The translations under genes and the position numbers were made by a program. Of a stretch of DNA of 64,000 bases, positions 17,483-26,213 are shown one piece after another. The stretch spans positions 124,001 through 188,000 of the forward strand of contig NZ_CAADFC020000013.1 of assembly GCF_900696085.1 (NCBI RefSeq). Direction: 5' to 3'. A model generated the notes under the pieces. The model was not told where the DNA came from. It ran no database searches and was given only the letters and a program-made list of their open reading frames with translations. The stretch's first letter is position 1. Every line of letters begins with the position of its first letter. This stretch comes from Bradyrhizobium ivorense (GTDB lineage Bacteria; Pseudomonadota; Alphaproteobacteria; Rhizobiales; Xanthobacteraceae).

Positions 17483-17960
17483 GATGGCTCCTTTGAGTTA
17501 GGAGCGGCTTGTAGCACAGGTTCTTAGCGAAACAATGATAAGCACTTCGTTCGCTTGGCCTGCGTCTCGCCTTCCATCGAACCTGAATTCGCCATGACTG
17601 TCGCCTACGATCGGCAGCACTACATGACTTCGAATTATCCGATGTACAATCAGGTGCGATTGATCAACCAAAGTCCACTATCGAATCAACTTGAAGCGAA
17701 GGCCGACTTGGTAGGCTGTTGCTGGGATGCGCGTAGCAGTCGCGAGCCTGGCACCGGTGTGTAACGTGGGTGTTTTCTATCTCGTTGCAACCCACCTACA
17801 ATCTGAAAAGCGGAACGTTCGTCGAAGCGTCAACAAAGCCAAGCCGCCACCCAGCCACTGCCGAGCAAAAGCACCCGGCAGTCGTTGATCTGTCGCGGAT
17901 CTGAGAGATCACCCATACTAACTCTTGGCGCTTGCTGTCGGCGCATTCGAGACGCCCAGC
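17483..17960. other. intergenic, no feature seen
   Basis: 478 bases upstream of the small HTH gene and downstream of the phosphoesterase stop. Short frames here lack ribosome sites and coherent composition. No tRNA or hairpin stands out. Confidence 0.5.
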
Positions 17961-18695
17961 TCAGACTTCAATCAAGGCATAGGGTCGACCGGTTGGCTTC
18001 TCAATTGATCGGGCCACGTTGTAAACCCGTGCGCCTCCGGGTGTTCGGCCTTCATAGCGACCCTGATGAGCATGGCCGTGCACTACCGCGCTCACTTTGA
18101 ATCGATCGATGGTTTCGCCGAGACGTGACGAGCCAAGGAACGGAAGAATCTCCGGTGGCTCGCCTTCGACCGTATCGGGAATCGGCGCATAGTGAAGAAC
18201 GACTACTGCCTGCTTGCTCGCCACAGCACGCATCGCATTTTCCAGGCGTGTAGCCTCGTTGACGGCTTCTGCAACCAAGTCCTTGACAACGGCCTCGCCG
18301 AACGAAGCAAGCATGCGACGGCCGAAGCCGCCGATGAAGCCCTTCACCCCGACGAAGGCGACGCCGTTGATTTCGTACGATTGGCCGTTGAGCAGGTGCA
18401 TCCCGGCGCCCTTCAAAACACGCTTTACGTCTTCAGTCCGGCCGGATTCGTAGTCGTGATTTCCGAGCACGCCGATAACGGGAATGGAGCAGGCGCGCAA
18501 ATCCTCTGCCAGAAGTTCCGCTTCGGACGGCTTGCCGAGGTCAGTGAGATCGCCGCAAAGGACGAGCACCTGGGCCTTGGTCGAGACCTCGGCAAAGAGC
18601 TGCCGGAAAGACAATGTACGGTCCTCCTTCACGTGGAGATCGCCAATGGCCGCGAAGGTGAACTTGTCAGGTCTTTCGGACATCGCGCTACTCAT
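17961..18695 (-). CDS. calcineurin-like metallophosphoesterase
   Basis: 244 residues from the ATG at 18695. All metal motifs are present: GDLH (18-21), GDLTD (48-52), GNHD (78-81), LHYAP, and GHAHQG near the C-terminus. It should be an active cytoplasmic phosphatase or phosphodiesterase. It overlaps the end of the nucleotidyltransferase gene by 8 bases, so the two are translationally coupled. It could remove a nucleotide modification added by its partner, but that is inference from pairing. Confidence 0.9.
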   Translation of the reverse strand: MSSAMSERPDKFTFAAIGDLHVKEDRTLSFRQLFAEVSTKAQVLVLCGDLTDLGKPSEAELLAEDLRACSIPVIGVLGNHDYESGRTEDVKRVLKGAGMHLLNGQSYEINGVAFVGVKGFIGGFGRRMLASFGEAVVKDLVAEAVNEATRLENAMRAVASKQAVVVLHYAPIPDTVEGEPPEILPFLGSSRLGETIDRFKVSAVVHGHAHQGRYEGRTPGGARVYNVARSIEKPTGRPYALIEV

Positions 18696-19479
18696 TGCCG
18701 TCGCCTGGGTCGACAAAGCCCCATTCCTCAACGGCCGGCTCGTAATCGACCAGCGAAAACAGCCGGCCCCGACATATCTTCACGCGCGGAGGAGGAAGCA
18801 CGAGCTGGGTCTTCAGGCGGGCGACCAGTTCGTCCATCAGCCAGCGAGGCACGCAATCGCGCTCGCTCGGATAGGCCCAGCGGAAGTTGAGTAGATGTGC
18901 CAAAAGCACCTCCCAGTGCAACTCCATGTAGGCAAGCAGACGTAGCCAGTCTATCTGATCGTGCTGCTTGAGAATGACATGCGCGATGTCCGCGCCGTCG
19001 TAACGGTGTCGCAACTGAACGAAGGCCTTGGACCAGATCAATTCCGTCGGGGCGATGACGCGGGTCGGCGTGCCGAACACCTTGACGAGCCGCGCGGATT
19101 CGAACCACAGGTCGTTCACGGGAGCCATGCCATGCCAGAACGCGAAGATCACATCGAAGAAGTGCTCGTCCTGGAAGACTTTGCCGAGCCAGCGCTCATC
19201 CTCGATTACGACAGCGAATCCGAGGTTCTCAAAGTGGTCGAGAACCCGGAGATAGTCAGTCGGCTTGCACACGATATCGAGATCTTTGGTCGCGCGCGCC
19301 ACGCCAGTATAGGCGCTGAGCGCATACGTGCCTGCCAACAGAAACGGAAGATCGAGCTTCGCGAGCTCGCGCAAGGCCTGGGCGTAGAACAGCTCAGCGC
19401 GGGCCGATGACGCAGTCGGCTCGGCGGCCGCATCGACCGTCCCTATTGATCCAGCGATCGTTTTGCTCTCTTTCGCCAT
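18688..19479 (-). CDS. nucleotidyltransferase-fold protein (AbiEii/NTP_transf-like)
   Basis: 263 residues. Residues 48-70 read LAGTYALSAYTGVARATKDLD, the glycine loop and the D-x-D metal pair (Asp66, Asp68) typical of the MNT/AbiEii nucleotidyltransferase group. The rest is helical, with conserved-looking aromatic and acidic segments. Such enzymes transfer nucleotides to tRNA, proteins or small molecules; many are toxins or resistance proteins. The start at 19479 is supported by composition rather than a clear ribosome site. First gene of a two-gene operon with the phosphoesterase. Confidence 0.78.
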   Translation of the reverse strand: MAKESKTIAGSIGTVDAAAEPTASSARAELFYAQALRELAKLDLPFLLAGTYALSAYTGVARATKDLDIVCKPTDYLRVLDHFENLGFAVVIEDERWLGKVFQDEHFFDVIFAFWHGMAPVNDLWFESARLVKVFGTPTRVIAPTELIWSKAFVQLRHRYDGADIAHVILKQHDQIDWLRLLAYMELHWEVLLAHLLNFRWAYPSERDCVPRWLMDELVARLKTQLVLPPPRVKICRGRLFSLVDYEPAVEEWGFVDPGDGNE

Positions 19480-19601
19480 GAATCGAAGCTCGTCAGCTTC
19501 GGCTGTTAGGATGCCTGGTCAACAATTGACTAGACAATGCAAAGTTCCTTCACCGGAGATCCTACGGGCAACAAAGGCCCAGTTCCGTTTGATGGAGTCG
19601 A

Positions 19602-20060
19602 GATGTGGGCGCACTCTATCTCGAGGCTCTCGCACGCTATTGGGAGATGACCCTGGCAGCGACGCGCGAGGCCCTCGCGGGGGACCGTCCCTTGGCCGAA
19701 GCGCTGATGCTTGCCTATGAGGCGGCGTTGTCCTTCTATTTTTCGCGCAAAGGGTCCGCGCGCGGCTGCTTTGTGATCGGGACAGCGGTAGCCGAGGCGG
19801 TCGAAGATGCAGAGATCCGGAAGAGTGTTGCCGCCGGGCTCCGCATGCTCGACGCCGATTTTGAAACTCGCCTCCGGACAGCACGCGAGAGGGGCGAGTT
19901 GAAGCATGATGCCGATCCAGCGGCACTTGCGGTTCTCGCGTCAGCCACGATGCACACCATCGCCATCCGCGCCCGTGCCGGCGCTCGCCTGTCCGAGCTG
20001 AGGGAGATCGCGCGGAAAGCGACGAGTGTAATCTGCGGATGTCCGGTTGAAGCAGATTGA
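19602..20060 (+). pseudogene. TetR family regulator, N-terminal DNA-binding domain lost
   Basis: The frame opens directly in the ligand domain (GALYLEALARYWEMTLAATR) and continues through SFYFSRKGSARGCFVIGTAVAE, typical of TetR_C regulators near residues 60-190. No helix-turn-helix remains: the ~50 N-terminal residues are missing and an in-frame TGA lies just upstream. A 5'-truncated remnant, in keeping with the rearranged island DNA here. Confidence 0.72.
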
Positions 20061-20257
20061 GCCGCAACGCACCCCCACGCATCGAACGAATGCGAGGGAG
20101 AAAAATGTCGAAGCCATCGTCCTCGATGGATTTCGCCGCACACTCCTTCGGTTGAGCGGTGTAAGGGCGCACTGGCCCTTTCTCTCCGATCCGCGGCGCA
20201 TCGTTCCCTCGATATCGCGGAATATTCCGACCCAGCCCATATCCACTGATTCCGCAC

Positions 20258-20491
20258 GTGGTCGTGCTGGAGCCGAGTCTCATCATTCACAAGATCTACA
20301 ACGGCTACTGGTTTTTTGGACGTCCCACGATGGAGGAACTTCGCCAGGATCTGCGTGCTGTGTGCAGGAAATGCCGACCGGACTGGGACATTACAGCACC
20401 CGAGTTTAGGGCTGCGTGGCAGCAGGGGCGCAAAGAGCTCTTCTATCCGTACGGCAACGGCTATCTTCAAACTCTCGGATATCAGGATTAG
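20258..20491 (+). CDS. hypothetical protein (77 aa)
   Basis: From a GTG at 20258. Product MVVLEPSLIIHKIYNGYWFF...YGNGYLQTLGYQD is mixed, soluble, with two Cys (CRKC). Coding-like composition but no recognised family and only a weak ribosome site. Confidence 0.45.
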   Translation: MVVLEPSLIIHKIYNGYWFFGRPTMEELRQDLRAVCRKCRPDWDITAPEFRAAWQQGRKELFYPYGNGYLQTLGYQD

Positions 20492-20720
20492 CAGCAGACG
20501 CGCAAGCAGCCGCTGTGGGCGAGAGCAACCGCGAGCTTGGAGACCAAAGCGGTCTAAGCGGCATCGGTGGGAAGGGTCCCCGCAAAGTCGGACACGAGTT
20601 TATCTGCGCGCATGCCTCTTGGCATTCTGAAAGTGAGCCTGGTTTATGAGTACGCGCCCTAGATCCCCCTCGCGAATCTCCAATTATTGGCTAAGCTCCG
20701 CCGAAACTTGGGGCGTGAGC

Positions 20721-20801
20721 ATGGGACAGCTCTTTTTCGGTATCGTGTTCTTGAGCTTTGCAATCATCTTCGGGGTGTACGTTCACGTCGAGAAGCTCTG
20801 A
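20721..20801 (+). CDS. 26-aa single-helix membrane microprotein, copy 1
   Basis: ATG at 20721, stop at 20799-20801. Translation MGQLFFGIVFLSFAIIFGVY then VHVEKL is almost entirely one transmembrane helix. A purine-rich GGGGCGTGAGC precedes it. The neighbour 45 bases downstream is a paralogue, which supports both being genes. Membrane-bound; possibly a regulator or toxin-like peptide, function unknown. Confidence 0.5.
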   Translation: MGQLFFGIVFLSFAIIFGVYVHVEKL

Positions 20802-20846
20802 CAAGATGCCGCCGGAACGAACCACCTATCGGCAGATTGAGCCGGT

Positions 20847-20930
20847 ATGGGAAGGTTCTTTATTGGCATAATCATCCTGAGCATCGCGATTATCGCCGCG
20901 ATGTATTTCTACGTCCTCAGTCTCGCATAA
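20847..20930 (+). CDS. 27-aa single-helix membrane microprotein, copy 2
   Basis: ATG at 20847, TAA at 20928-20930. Translation MGRFFIGIIILSIAIIAAMY then FYVLSLA. It matches the preceding microprotein in the MG.(L/F)F.GI..LS.AII core. At the DNA level the two differ widely, so conservation acts on the protein. Same strand as copy 1, probably one transcript. Confidence 0.5.
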   Translation: MGRFFIGIIILSIAIIAAMYFYVLSLA

Positions 20931-21077
20931 TCCGGCTGGTGTCGGGCTCCTCGATACCCTCGTCGATATCCTTCGACCGCTGGCACTCACAAGGCATACC
21001 GGCACCGCACTGACAGCCCGCTTTGGTCCAGGCTAGGTGCCCATCCAGACCGTGGCACATCGGACAGTTCGGATCGG

Positions 21078-21239
21078 TCACAGTGTGTCAGGCGTCCGCA
21101 AGGGTGAGGACTTATCTTCGTTGGTAAGTTCCTGTTCGGCCAGGTGCCAAAACTCTTCGTCGCGGCCTTCAGGCTTTCCCGCCTTTTCCCACAGCTCATA
21201 GGCTCGGGCTGCAACACCTTCATCTATTCGTTTATTCAT
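21078..21239 (-). CDS. DUF2934 protein (53 aa)
   Basis: ATG at 21239, TGA at 21078-21080. The sequence contains the DUF2934 core ARAYELWEKAGKPEGRDEEF followed by WHLAEQEL. DUF2934 is a short helical domain common in rhizobia, function unknown. Its start overlaps the stop of the upstream 72-aa gene by 4 bases (ATGA), so the two form a coupled operon. Confidence 0.85.
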   Translation of the reverse strand: MNKRIDEGVAARAYELWEKAGKPEGRDEEFWHLAEQELTNEDKSSPLRTPDTL

Positions 21240-21454
21240 GCGGCTTGTGGCCTGTTCTTTCGGTAAGCGTCGATTGCGCGGTTGGCGAGCATGATTTTGC
21301 GCCGCTCTCCGGCAACGACCATCTCCCCTATCGTCGCTACGAGGAATTGGCTCGTTTCATAGCCATCGGTAACCTCGCCGCTGCGCTCAAGAAATTCCCA
21401 CGCGATCTGGACGGCGTTCTCTACAAGGATGTGTACACTCTCACTCATAAGCAT
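21236..21454 (-). CDS. small conserved helical protein (72 aa)
   Basis: Starts ATG CTT ATG; either Met may be used. Helical product with cores ILVENAVQIAWEFLERSGEV and ERRKIMLANRAIDAYRK. I recognise the family from Bradyrhizobium (function unknown). Upstream partner of the DUF2934 gene, overlapping it by 4 bases. Confidence 0.78.
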   Translation of the reverse strand: MLMSESVHILVENAVQIAWEFLERSGEVTDGYETSQFLVATIGEMVVAGERRKIMLANRAIDAYRKNRPQAA

Positions 21455-21491
21455 TGAACGCCCAGGGGAACGGGTACGTTCCTAAAACGAC

Positions 21492-21513
21492 GGCCCCCGC
21501 CGGATACGAGGGC
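21492..21513 (-). terminator. possible terminator of the 67-aa protein gene
   Basis: GGCCC (21492-21496) pairs with GGGCC (21509-21513). On the minus strand the stem is followed by GTCGTTTTAGG, a short T run. It lies 36 bases past the stop of the gene ending at 21549. The stem is short, so support is moderate. Confidence 0.35.
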
Positions 21514-21548
21514 CTTTCCAGAACTTGGAGAGGAGATGTCTCCAAGCC

Positions 21549-21752
21549 CTATGTCGGCGACTGCAAACCTGGAGACGACACCCACTGGTCGATGTCCGCC
21601 GCGATCTCCGCTGTCCGCGCCCGTTTCAACAGCTGGTCGCGCTCGGCGCCTGGCGGAAGCCTTTCCGCTTTGTGGAAGATATCGTCGGCAAACGCATTGA
21701 GCCGCTCTTGCAGCGATGTGGTTTGCTTTGCTCTGCTTCTGGTTTTCTTCAT
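21549..21752 (-). CDS. small helical protein of a repeated family, copy A (67 aa)
   Basis: ATG at 21752. Basic start MKKTRSRAKQT, then two helices: SLQERLNAFADDIFHKAERL, the pivot LPPGAERDQLLKRARTAE, and an ending WVSSPGLQSPT. The same plan occurs in the intact gene at 36507-36710 and the broken one at 35573-35760, so this is a multicopy family in this region. Probably a soluble DNA- or RNA-associated protein; function unknown. Confidence 0.75.
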   Translation of the reverse strand: MKKTRSRAKQTTSLQERLNAFADDIFHKAERLPPGAERDQLLKRARTAEIAADIDQWVSSPGLQSPT

Positions 21753-22231
21753 ACGCGCTCCATATTTTTTCGGGAGCATTGAGGCTCACCTTTCCGATGA
21801 GGGTATGAAGCTTCAATGATCGCTTCGACAACCTAGGTTACGATCGCGATAATTTTTTGAACGAACTCGCGCGAAGACCTTCGGCCCTTATATCGCGGTA
21901 TTCGATCTCCGCTGTAAAAACAGGCTCAACCCACGTTGCCCTGGGCTTCATGAGTGGCCTACTCAATTTACTTTTTTGGCAAATTCCCAAAGGCCGGAGC
22001 CTCGCCGCTCCCTCGACGTAACGCGTAGCGGCCGTAAGTCTTCTTGAGACATTCCAGCGGAGATCTCATCGAACCGAGCCGATCACGCGCGAGACCATTG
22101 TCGTGCGTCCGCAATGTCGTCGGGTAACGTGAAAGTTGGAGCGCGCAACCGTGACGTCCGCTTCACCCACGATACCAGAACGTTCGACGGTCAACGGGGC
22201 ACTTCTGAAGGGGGCCACAAGCTAACATCAG
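21753..22231. other. intergenic with a dispersed repeat
   Basis: About 480 bases without a gene. The stretch ~22139-22217 resembles ~32029-32108: both contain CGCGCAmCCGTrACGTCCGCTTCAC-like sequence followed by a related 'GGCACTTC.GAA' segment. This looks like a dispersed non-coding repeat or the remnant of a common gene. Confidence 0.5.
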
Positions 22232-22567
22232 CTAACGCTGGCCTTTGGTATGCGGCAGACGATCTTCGCGCGGCACCACCCCACCATCGATGATAAAGAA
22301 CTCGGTGTCCGCCGCCCCTTCCCTATGCTGTCTTGCCTCCTGATACCCCGGGCTGTCGTACCAATCCTTAGCCGCCGCCACATCAGGAAATTCAATCAAG
22401 ACGACGCCTTCGAGCGAAGACATCAATTCCAACGGAGTCAGGGGCGCATAAACCGAGAGAAACTTGGCACCGCGCCCGTCAAAGGTTGCAGGGGCGGCTT
22501 TCCAATAGGCGTCTAGTCCCGCTCGATCAGTTACGCTTCTGTTCAGTGCGATCATGTAAGCTGGCAT
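22232..22567 (-). CDS. DUF1330 family protein
   Basis: 111 residues. The ferredoxin-like DUF1330 fold shows MPAYMIALNRSVTDRAGLDAYW at the start and VVLIEFPDVAAAKDWYDSPG followed by YQEARQHREGAADTEFFIIDG. Such dimeric alpha/beta-barrel proteins often work in small-molecule catabolism, enzymatic role mostly unknown. It lies downstream of the VOC gene on the same strand, 138 bases away. Confidence 0.9.
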   Translation of the reverse strand: MPAYMIALNRSVTDRAGLDAYWKAAPATFDGRGAKFLSVYAPLTPLELMSSLEGVVLIEFPDVAAAKDWYDSPGYQEARQHREGAADTEFFIIDGGVVPREDRLPHTKGQR

Positions 22568-22705
22568 TGTTCGTCCCCATCTGTGCGTTAGGTAGACTCG
22601 ATGACCTTAGCACGCTCGGGCGGCGGATTGGCTCATGAATCTGCTTTGGGCCAACAGCAACCCTTCGCGAAGTTTTGCCTCCAGGGGGCGGTGCGAAGGT
22701 CTCGC

Positions 22706-23278
22706 CTATGCTCCAAATACTGGAACGTCAGTGCGATCTATCAGCGCCTCTGCGCCTTCGCTCGGCCGGAGCTCGGCAAAGTTCAGTGCAGCATCAATGT
22801 CGTTCTCCCAGACTTCGCGTGGGAGATCGTATACCAGCTCCACACCATAGCCGTTGGGATCATGAACATAGAGACTGTGCGTCATCCCGTGGTCGATGCG
22901 CCGGTCGAACTTCACGCCCTTGGCCTGAAGATACGAGAGCCGGCTCAGCCAGGCCTCGCGGGTTGGAAATGTAATCGCGATGTGATTGATTGCGATTGGC
23001 AAGTCCCACATTTTCCATTCCGCGGGCGGCGGCGGAAGGTTCGGATTCTCCACAAGAGCAAGATCATGGTGATGGACGCCGATCCCCCTGCTGCTATAGA
23101 ACCACATCCTCGGGGTTGGCGGCCGGCCAGGCTGCGGCCGGAATTCACCAACTAGCTGCAATCCGACGACCTCAGTCCAGAATTGATGGCTCTCGTCCAA
23201 GTTACGGACGTTGAGAGCGATGTGGTTCAGGCTGACCGGCGCAGCCGGCCGCTGGCTTGCTGTCTCCGCTGATTGCAT
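22706..23278 (-). CDS. VOC family (glyoxalase/dioxygenase fold) protein
   Basis: 190 residues from the ATG at 23278; upstream codons in frame look non-coding. Two betaalphabetabetabeta units: LNHIALNVRNLDESHQFWTEV and NHIAITFPTREAWLSRL, with metal-ligand candidates His19, His in GVHHHDLALVE, and Glu in GYGVELVYD. Similar to ring-cleaving extradiol dioxygenases and fosfomycin-type enzymes; substrate unknown. Divergent from the AraC regulator, which may control it and the DUF1330 gene. Confidence 0.87.
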   Translation of the reverse strand: MQSAETASQRPAAPVSLNHIALNVRNLDESHQFWTEVVGLQLVGEFRPQPGRPPTPRMWFYSSRGIGVHHHDLALVENPNLPPPPAEWKMWDLPIAINHIAITFPTREAWLSRLSYLQAKGVKFDRRIDHGMTHSLYVHDPNGYGVELVYDLPREVWENDIDAALNFAELRPSEGAEALIDRTDVPVFGA

Positions 23279-23409
23279 TGCGGTGTTTCCTTGGTGTCTT
23301 GCGGGCCTGATACGGTTCTGGTGCTGCAATTTGTACCCCGTTCGCGAGTGTGCTGGTATGCTCCATTGTCTGCTTTTCTTGCTCGATCGTCCGAGACGAG
23401 GAGGCCGCA

Positions 23410-24390
23410 ATGGATGTTCTCTCAGATGTGCTGAAGGCGGTGCGTCTGACCGGCGCTGTCTTTTTCGAACGCCACCTCCACGCGCCTTGGGTTGGTGAGT
23501 CGCCACCCTCTGCCGCCATCGCGTCGATGGTCATGCCGGAGGCCGAACATGTGATCAGTTTCCACGCCATCCTATCGGGTTCTTGCTGGGCCGGATTGGC
23601 CGGCAGTTCTGATTCGTCTATCCGCTTCAATGCCGGGGATATCGTCATCTACCCGATGGGTGACGCCAACGTCCTAAGCTCAGCACAGGGCATGCGTGGT
23701 CTTCCTGACCTCCAGGATTACGCTCGGCCGAAAGATCGACCCCTGCCGATCGTGACCCGTCTCGACAACGACAGCGCCGATTACTGCCACCTGGTTTGCG
23801 GCTATTTCGGCTGCGACGCACGGCCGTTCAATCCGTTGCTCGAAGCCCTGCCCCGTATGCTGCTCAGCCAAATGTCTGCCGCAGTGCAGGGTTGGTTATC
23901 CAGCCTGCTCCGGCTCGCAGCCGAAGAGGCCGGTCGCGGCGGCGCCGGTAGTGAAAGTTTGCTCGCCAGGCTAGCCGAGCTGATGTTCGTCGAAGTCGTG
24001 CGCCAGTACATTATCCATCTCCCCGAAGATTCGAAGGGTTGGCTGTCCGGACTGAAGCATCGACAGGTTGGACATGCGCTGCGGCTCATCCATGGCAATC
24101 CGGAAAAGCCGTGGACGCTCGCTGAACTTGCTCGCGAAGTTGGCCTTTCGCGATCAGTCTTCGCAGATCGCTTCGCGCACTATGTTGGTGTTTCGCCGAT
24201 GCACTATCTCGGCCGCTGGCGCATGCAACTCGCAGTCCGACATCTGGCCACCCCAGGGATCAGCGTTGCACAAGTGGGAGCAGAGGTCGGTTACGAATCC
24301 GAGGCAGCCTTCAACCGCGCCTTCAAGAAACATGTTGGCGTGCCGCCAGGTTCATGGCGAAGAGGTAAATCATCGCCAGCTCTGGAATGA
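23410..24390 (+). CDS. AraC family regulator with cupin-type sensor domain
   Basis: 326 residues from the ATG at 23410 (GAGGAGG upstream). Residues ~10-190 form the cupin_6 sensor found in many AraC proteins; residues ~230-325 hold two helix-turn-helices: WTLAELAREVGLSRSVFADR and ISVAQVGAEVGYESEAAFNR. Faces away from the VOC gene with a 131-base spacer. A terminator hairpin follows the stop. Confidence 0.92.
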   Translation: MDVLSDVLKAVRLTGAVFFERHLHAPWVGESPPSAAIASMVMPEAEHVISFHAILSGSCWAGLAGSSDSSIRFNAGDIVIYPMGDANVLSSAQGMRGLPDLQDYARPKDRPLPIVTRLDNDSADYCHLVCGYFGCDARPFNPLLEALPRMLLSQMSAAVQGWLSSLLRLAAEEAGRGGAGSESLLARLAELMFVEVVRQYIIHLPEDSKGWLSGLKHRQVGHALRLIHGNPEKPWTLAELAREVGLSRSVFADRFAHYVGVSPMHYLGRWRMQLAVRHLATPGISVAQVGAEVGYESEAAFNRAFKKHVGVPPGSWRRGKSSPALE

Positions 24391-24427
24391 CCTCTGTGCT
24401 ATCCGACCATGTCCGAGTTGAGGTCAA

Positions 24428-24467
24428 AAAGCCGACCGCGACGCCGCGTTCGACTTTGGTCGGCTTT
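24428..24467 (+). terminator. terminator after AraC gene
   Basis: AAAGCCGACC (24428-24437) is the exact reverse complement of GGTCGGCTTT (24458-24467), with a 20-base loop. The 10-bp stem ends in TTT on the plus strand, 38 bases after the AraC stop. Confidence 0.65.
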
Positions 24468-24504
24468 CCTCCCGGCAGCGAACATCGCGTCAATCTGAGC
24501 AAGC

Positions 24505-26168
24505 GTCGGCTAAGGGCCCAGGCTGTGTGAAAACGCTCTGTTTAAAGTGATTCGCGCGATAGGATTCCCGGCGATTTCGCGGGGCATCTGATGAAGCGCT
24601 TTGTTGAAGGGCTCGATCGCGGGCAGAGCACGCTGTTTCCGGCATCGCTCGATGACTATGTTGCCGAGGATAACCCGGTGCGAGCGGTCGACGTGTTCGT
24701 CGATAGTCTCGACCTCGACAAGCTCGGGTTCGTCGGTGTCCAGCCACTCGACACCGGCCGCCCGAGCTATCACCCCGGCACTATGCTCAAGCTCTACATC
24801 TACGGCTATCTCAATCGGATTCCGTCGAGCCGTCGCCTGGAGCGGGAATGCACAGCGCAATATCGAGATGCTCTGGTTGACCGGGCAGTCGGCGCCGGAC
24901 TTCAAGACCATCGCGGACTTCCGCAAGGACAACGGCAATGCCATTCGTGAGGTCTGTCGCGAGTTCGTGGCGTTGTGCCGCAAGCTTGAGCTGTTCGGTG
25001 CCGCGAGCGTCGCCATCGATGGATCAAAGTTCAAGGCTGTCAATGCACGGGACAAGAACTTCACCGAGGCCAAGATGAAGCGGCGTTTTGAGCGGATCGA
25101 TGAGAGCATCGCCCGCTATCTCTCGCAGCTTGAAACCGCCGATCGGCATGGCGACGCGGTGCCGGAGGCAAAGGTTGAGCGGTTGAAGGGCAAGATCAAG
25201 AAGCTCAAGGAAGAGATCGTCCGACTCAACGCGATCAACGCGGAGATGATGAAGAGCGAGGACAAGCAGATCTCACTGTCCGATCCTGACGCACGCTCGA
25301 TGGCGACAAGTGGCAAGGACACCGGCATCGTTGGCTACAACGTGCAGATTGCCGTTGATACGCAGCATCATCTTATCGTGGCTCACGATGTGACCAACGT
25401 GGGCACCGATCGCCACCAGCTCGGCAACATGGCCGGGCAGGCTCGTGCCGAGATGGTTGCCGAGACGCTCGAGGTCGTTGCGGATCGCGGCTACTACGAC
25501 GGCGAAGAGCTCCGTGCCTGTGAAGAAGCCCGCATCACGGTTACATTGCCGAAACCGCTGACCTCAGGTGCGAAAGCCGCAGGTCGTTTTGGCAAGCAGG
25601 ACTTCGTCTATGTTGCGGCCGAGGACATCTATCGCTGCCCTGCCGGCGAACGGCTGACCTACCGCTTCACCGGCGAAGAGGATGGTAAGATGCTGCGCCG
25701 TTACTGGACGGTGGCTTGCCAAAGCTGTGCGCTCAAAGCTCAGTGCACCACTGGCCCCGAGCGGCGCATCGCGCGTTGGGAGCACGAGGCCGTGCTGGAG
25801 AAGGTTCAGCGGCGGCTCGACCAAGACCCCAACAAGATGACCTTACGCCGTCAAACGGCCGAGCATCCGTTCGGAACCATAAAGGCCTGGATGGGGGCGA
25901 CGCACTTCCTGATGCAAAGACGACACAAGGTTGCGATCGAAATGGCGTTGAATGTGCTCGCCTACAATATGAAACGGGTCATAGCGATTCTGGGATGCGC
26001 AACCCTGCTGAAGGCGATGCGGACGTAAGGGATATTGTACCGACGCCTCAGCCTCTAGAACCTTCTGGTTGCTCATTGGCAGCCCAAATCGAGCAGCCAA
26101 ACCGATGCCGGGCGTCCGCCCTGCCAATTGACAAAAGGGTTCTCACACAGCCTGGGCCAATAGCTGAC
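24505..26168 (+). mobile_element. IS1182-family insertion sequence
   Basis: 1664 bases. The ends form long imperfect inverted repeats: GTCGGCTA..GGCCCAGGCTG and TGTGA at 24505-24530 match the complement of 26143-26168, where the outermost bases read GTCAGCTA. The transposase fills nearly the whole element. No clear target duplication is seen. A shortened relative lies at 32755-33262. Confidence 0.87.
24591..26028 (+). pseudogene. IS1182-type DDE transposase, frameshifted
   Basis: Starts at the ATG at 24591 (MKRFVEGLDRGQSTLFPASL) and reads through RPSYHPGTMLKLYIYGYLNR to SRRLEREC. An extra A at about 24852 (GAATGC-A-CAGCGC) then shifts the frame. The rest, from RNIEMLWLTGQSAPDFKTIA to the stop at 26028, continues in the +1 frame. 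DDE candidates: Asp in VAIDGSKFKAVNARD, Asp in VVADRGYYDG, and Glu in RRQTAEHPFGTIK. Total length would be ~478 residues, normal for the family. A sequencing error would also explain it; no slippery heptamer for programmed frameshifting is apparent. Confidence 0.87.
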
Positions 26169-26213
26169 TCGCGCATCGCAGCGAGGCCCGCGTCGCCAGC
26201 GCGTGCTCACGAT

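Noticed and set aside
24591..26028. programmed frameshift in the IS transposase
   Set aside because: The shift lies at GAATGCACAGCGC, without a slippery A6/A3G-type heptamer; an insertion or sequencing error is simpler.
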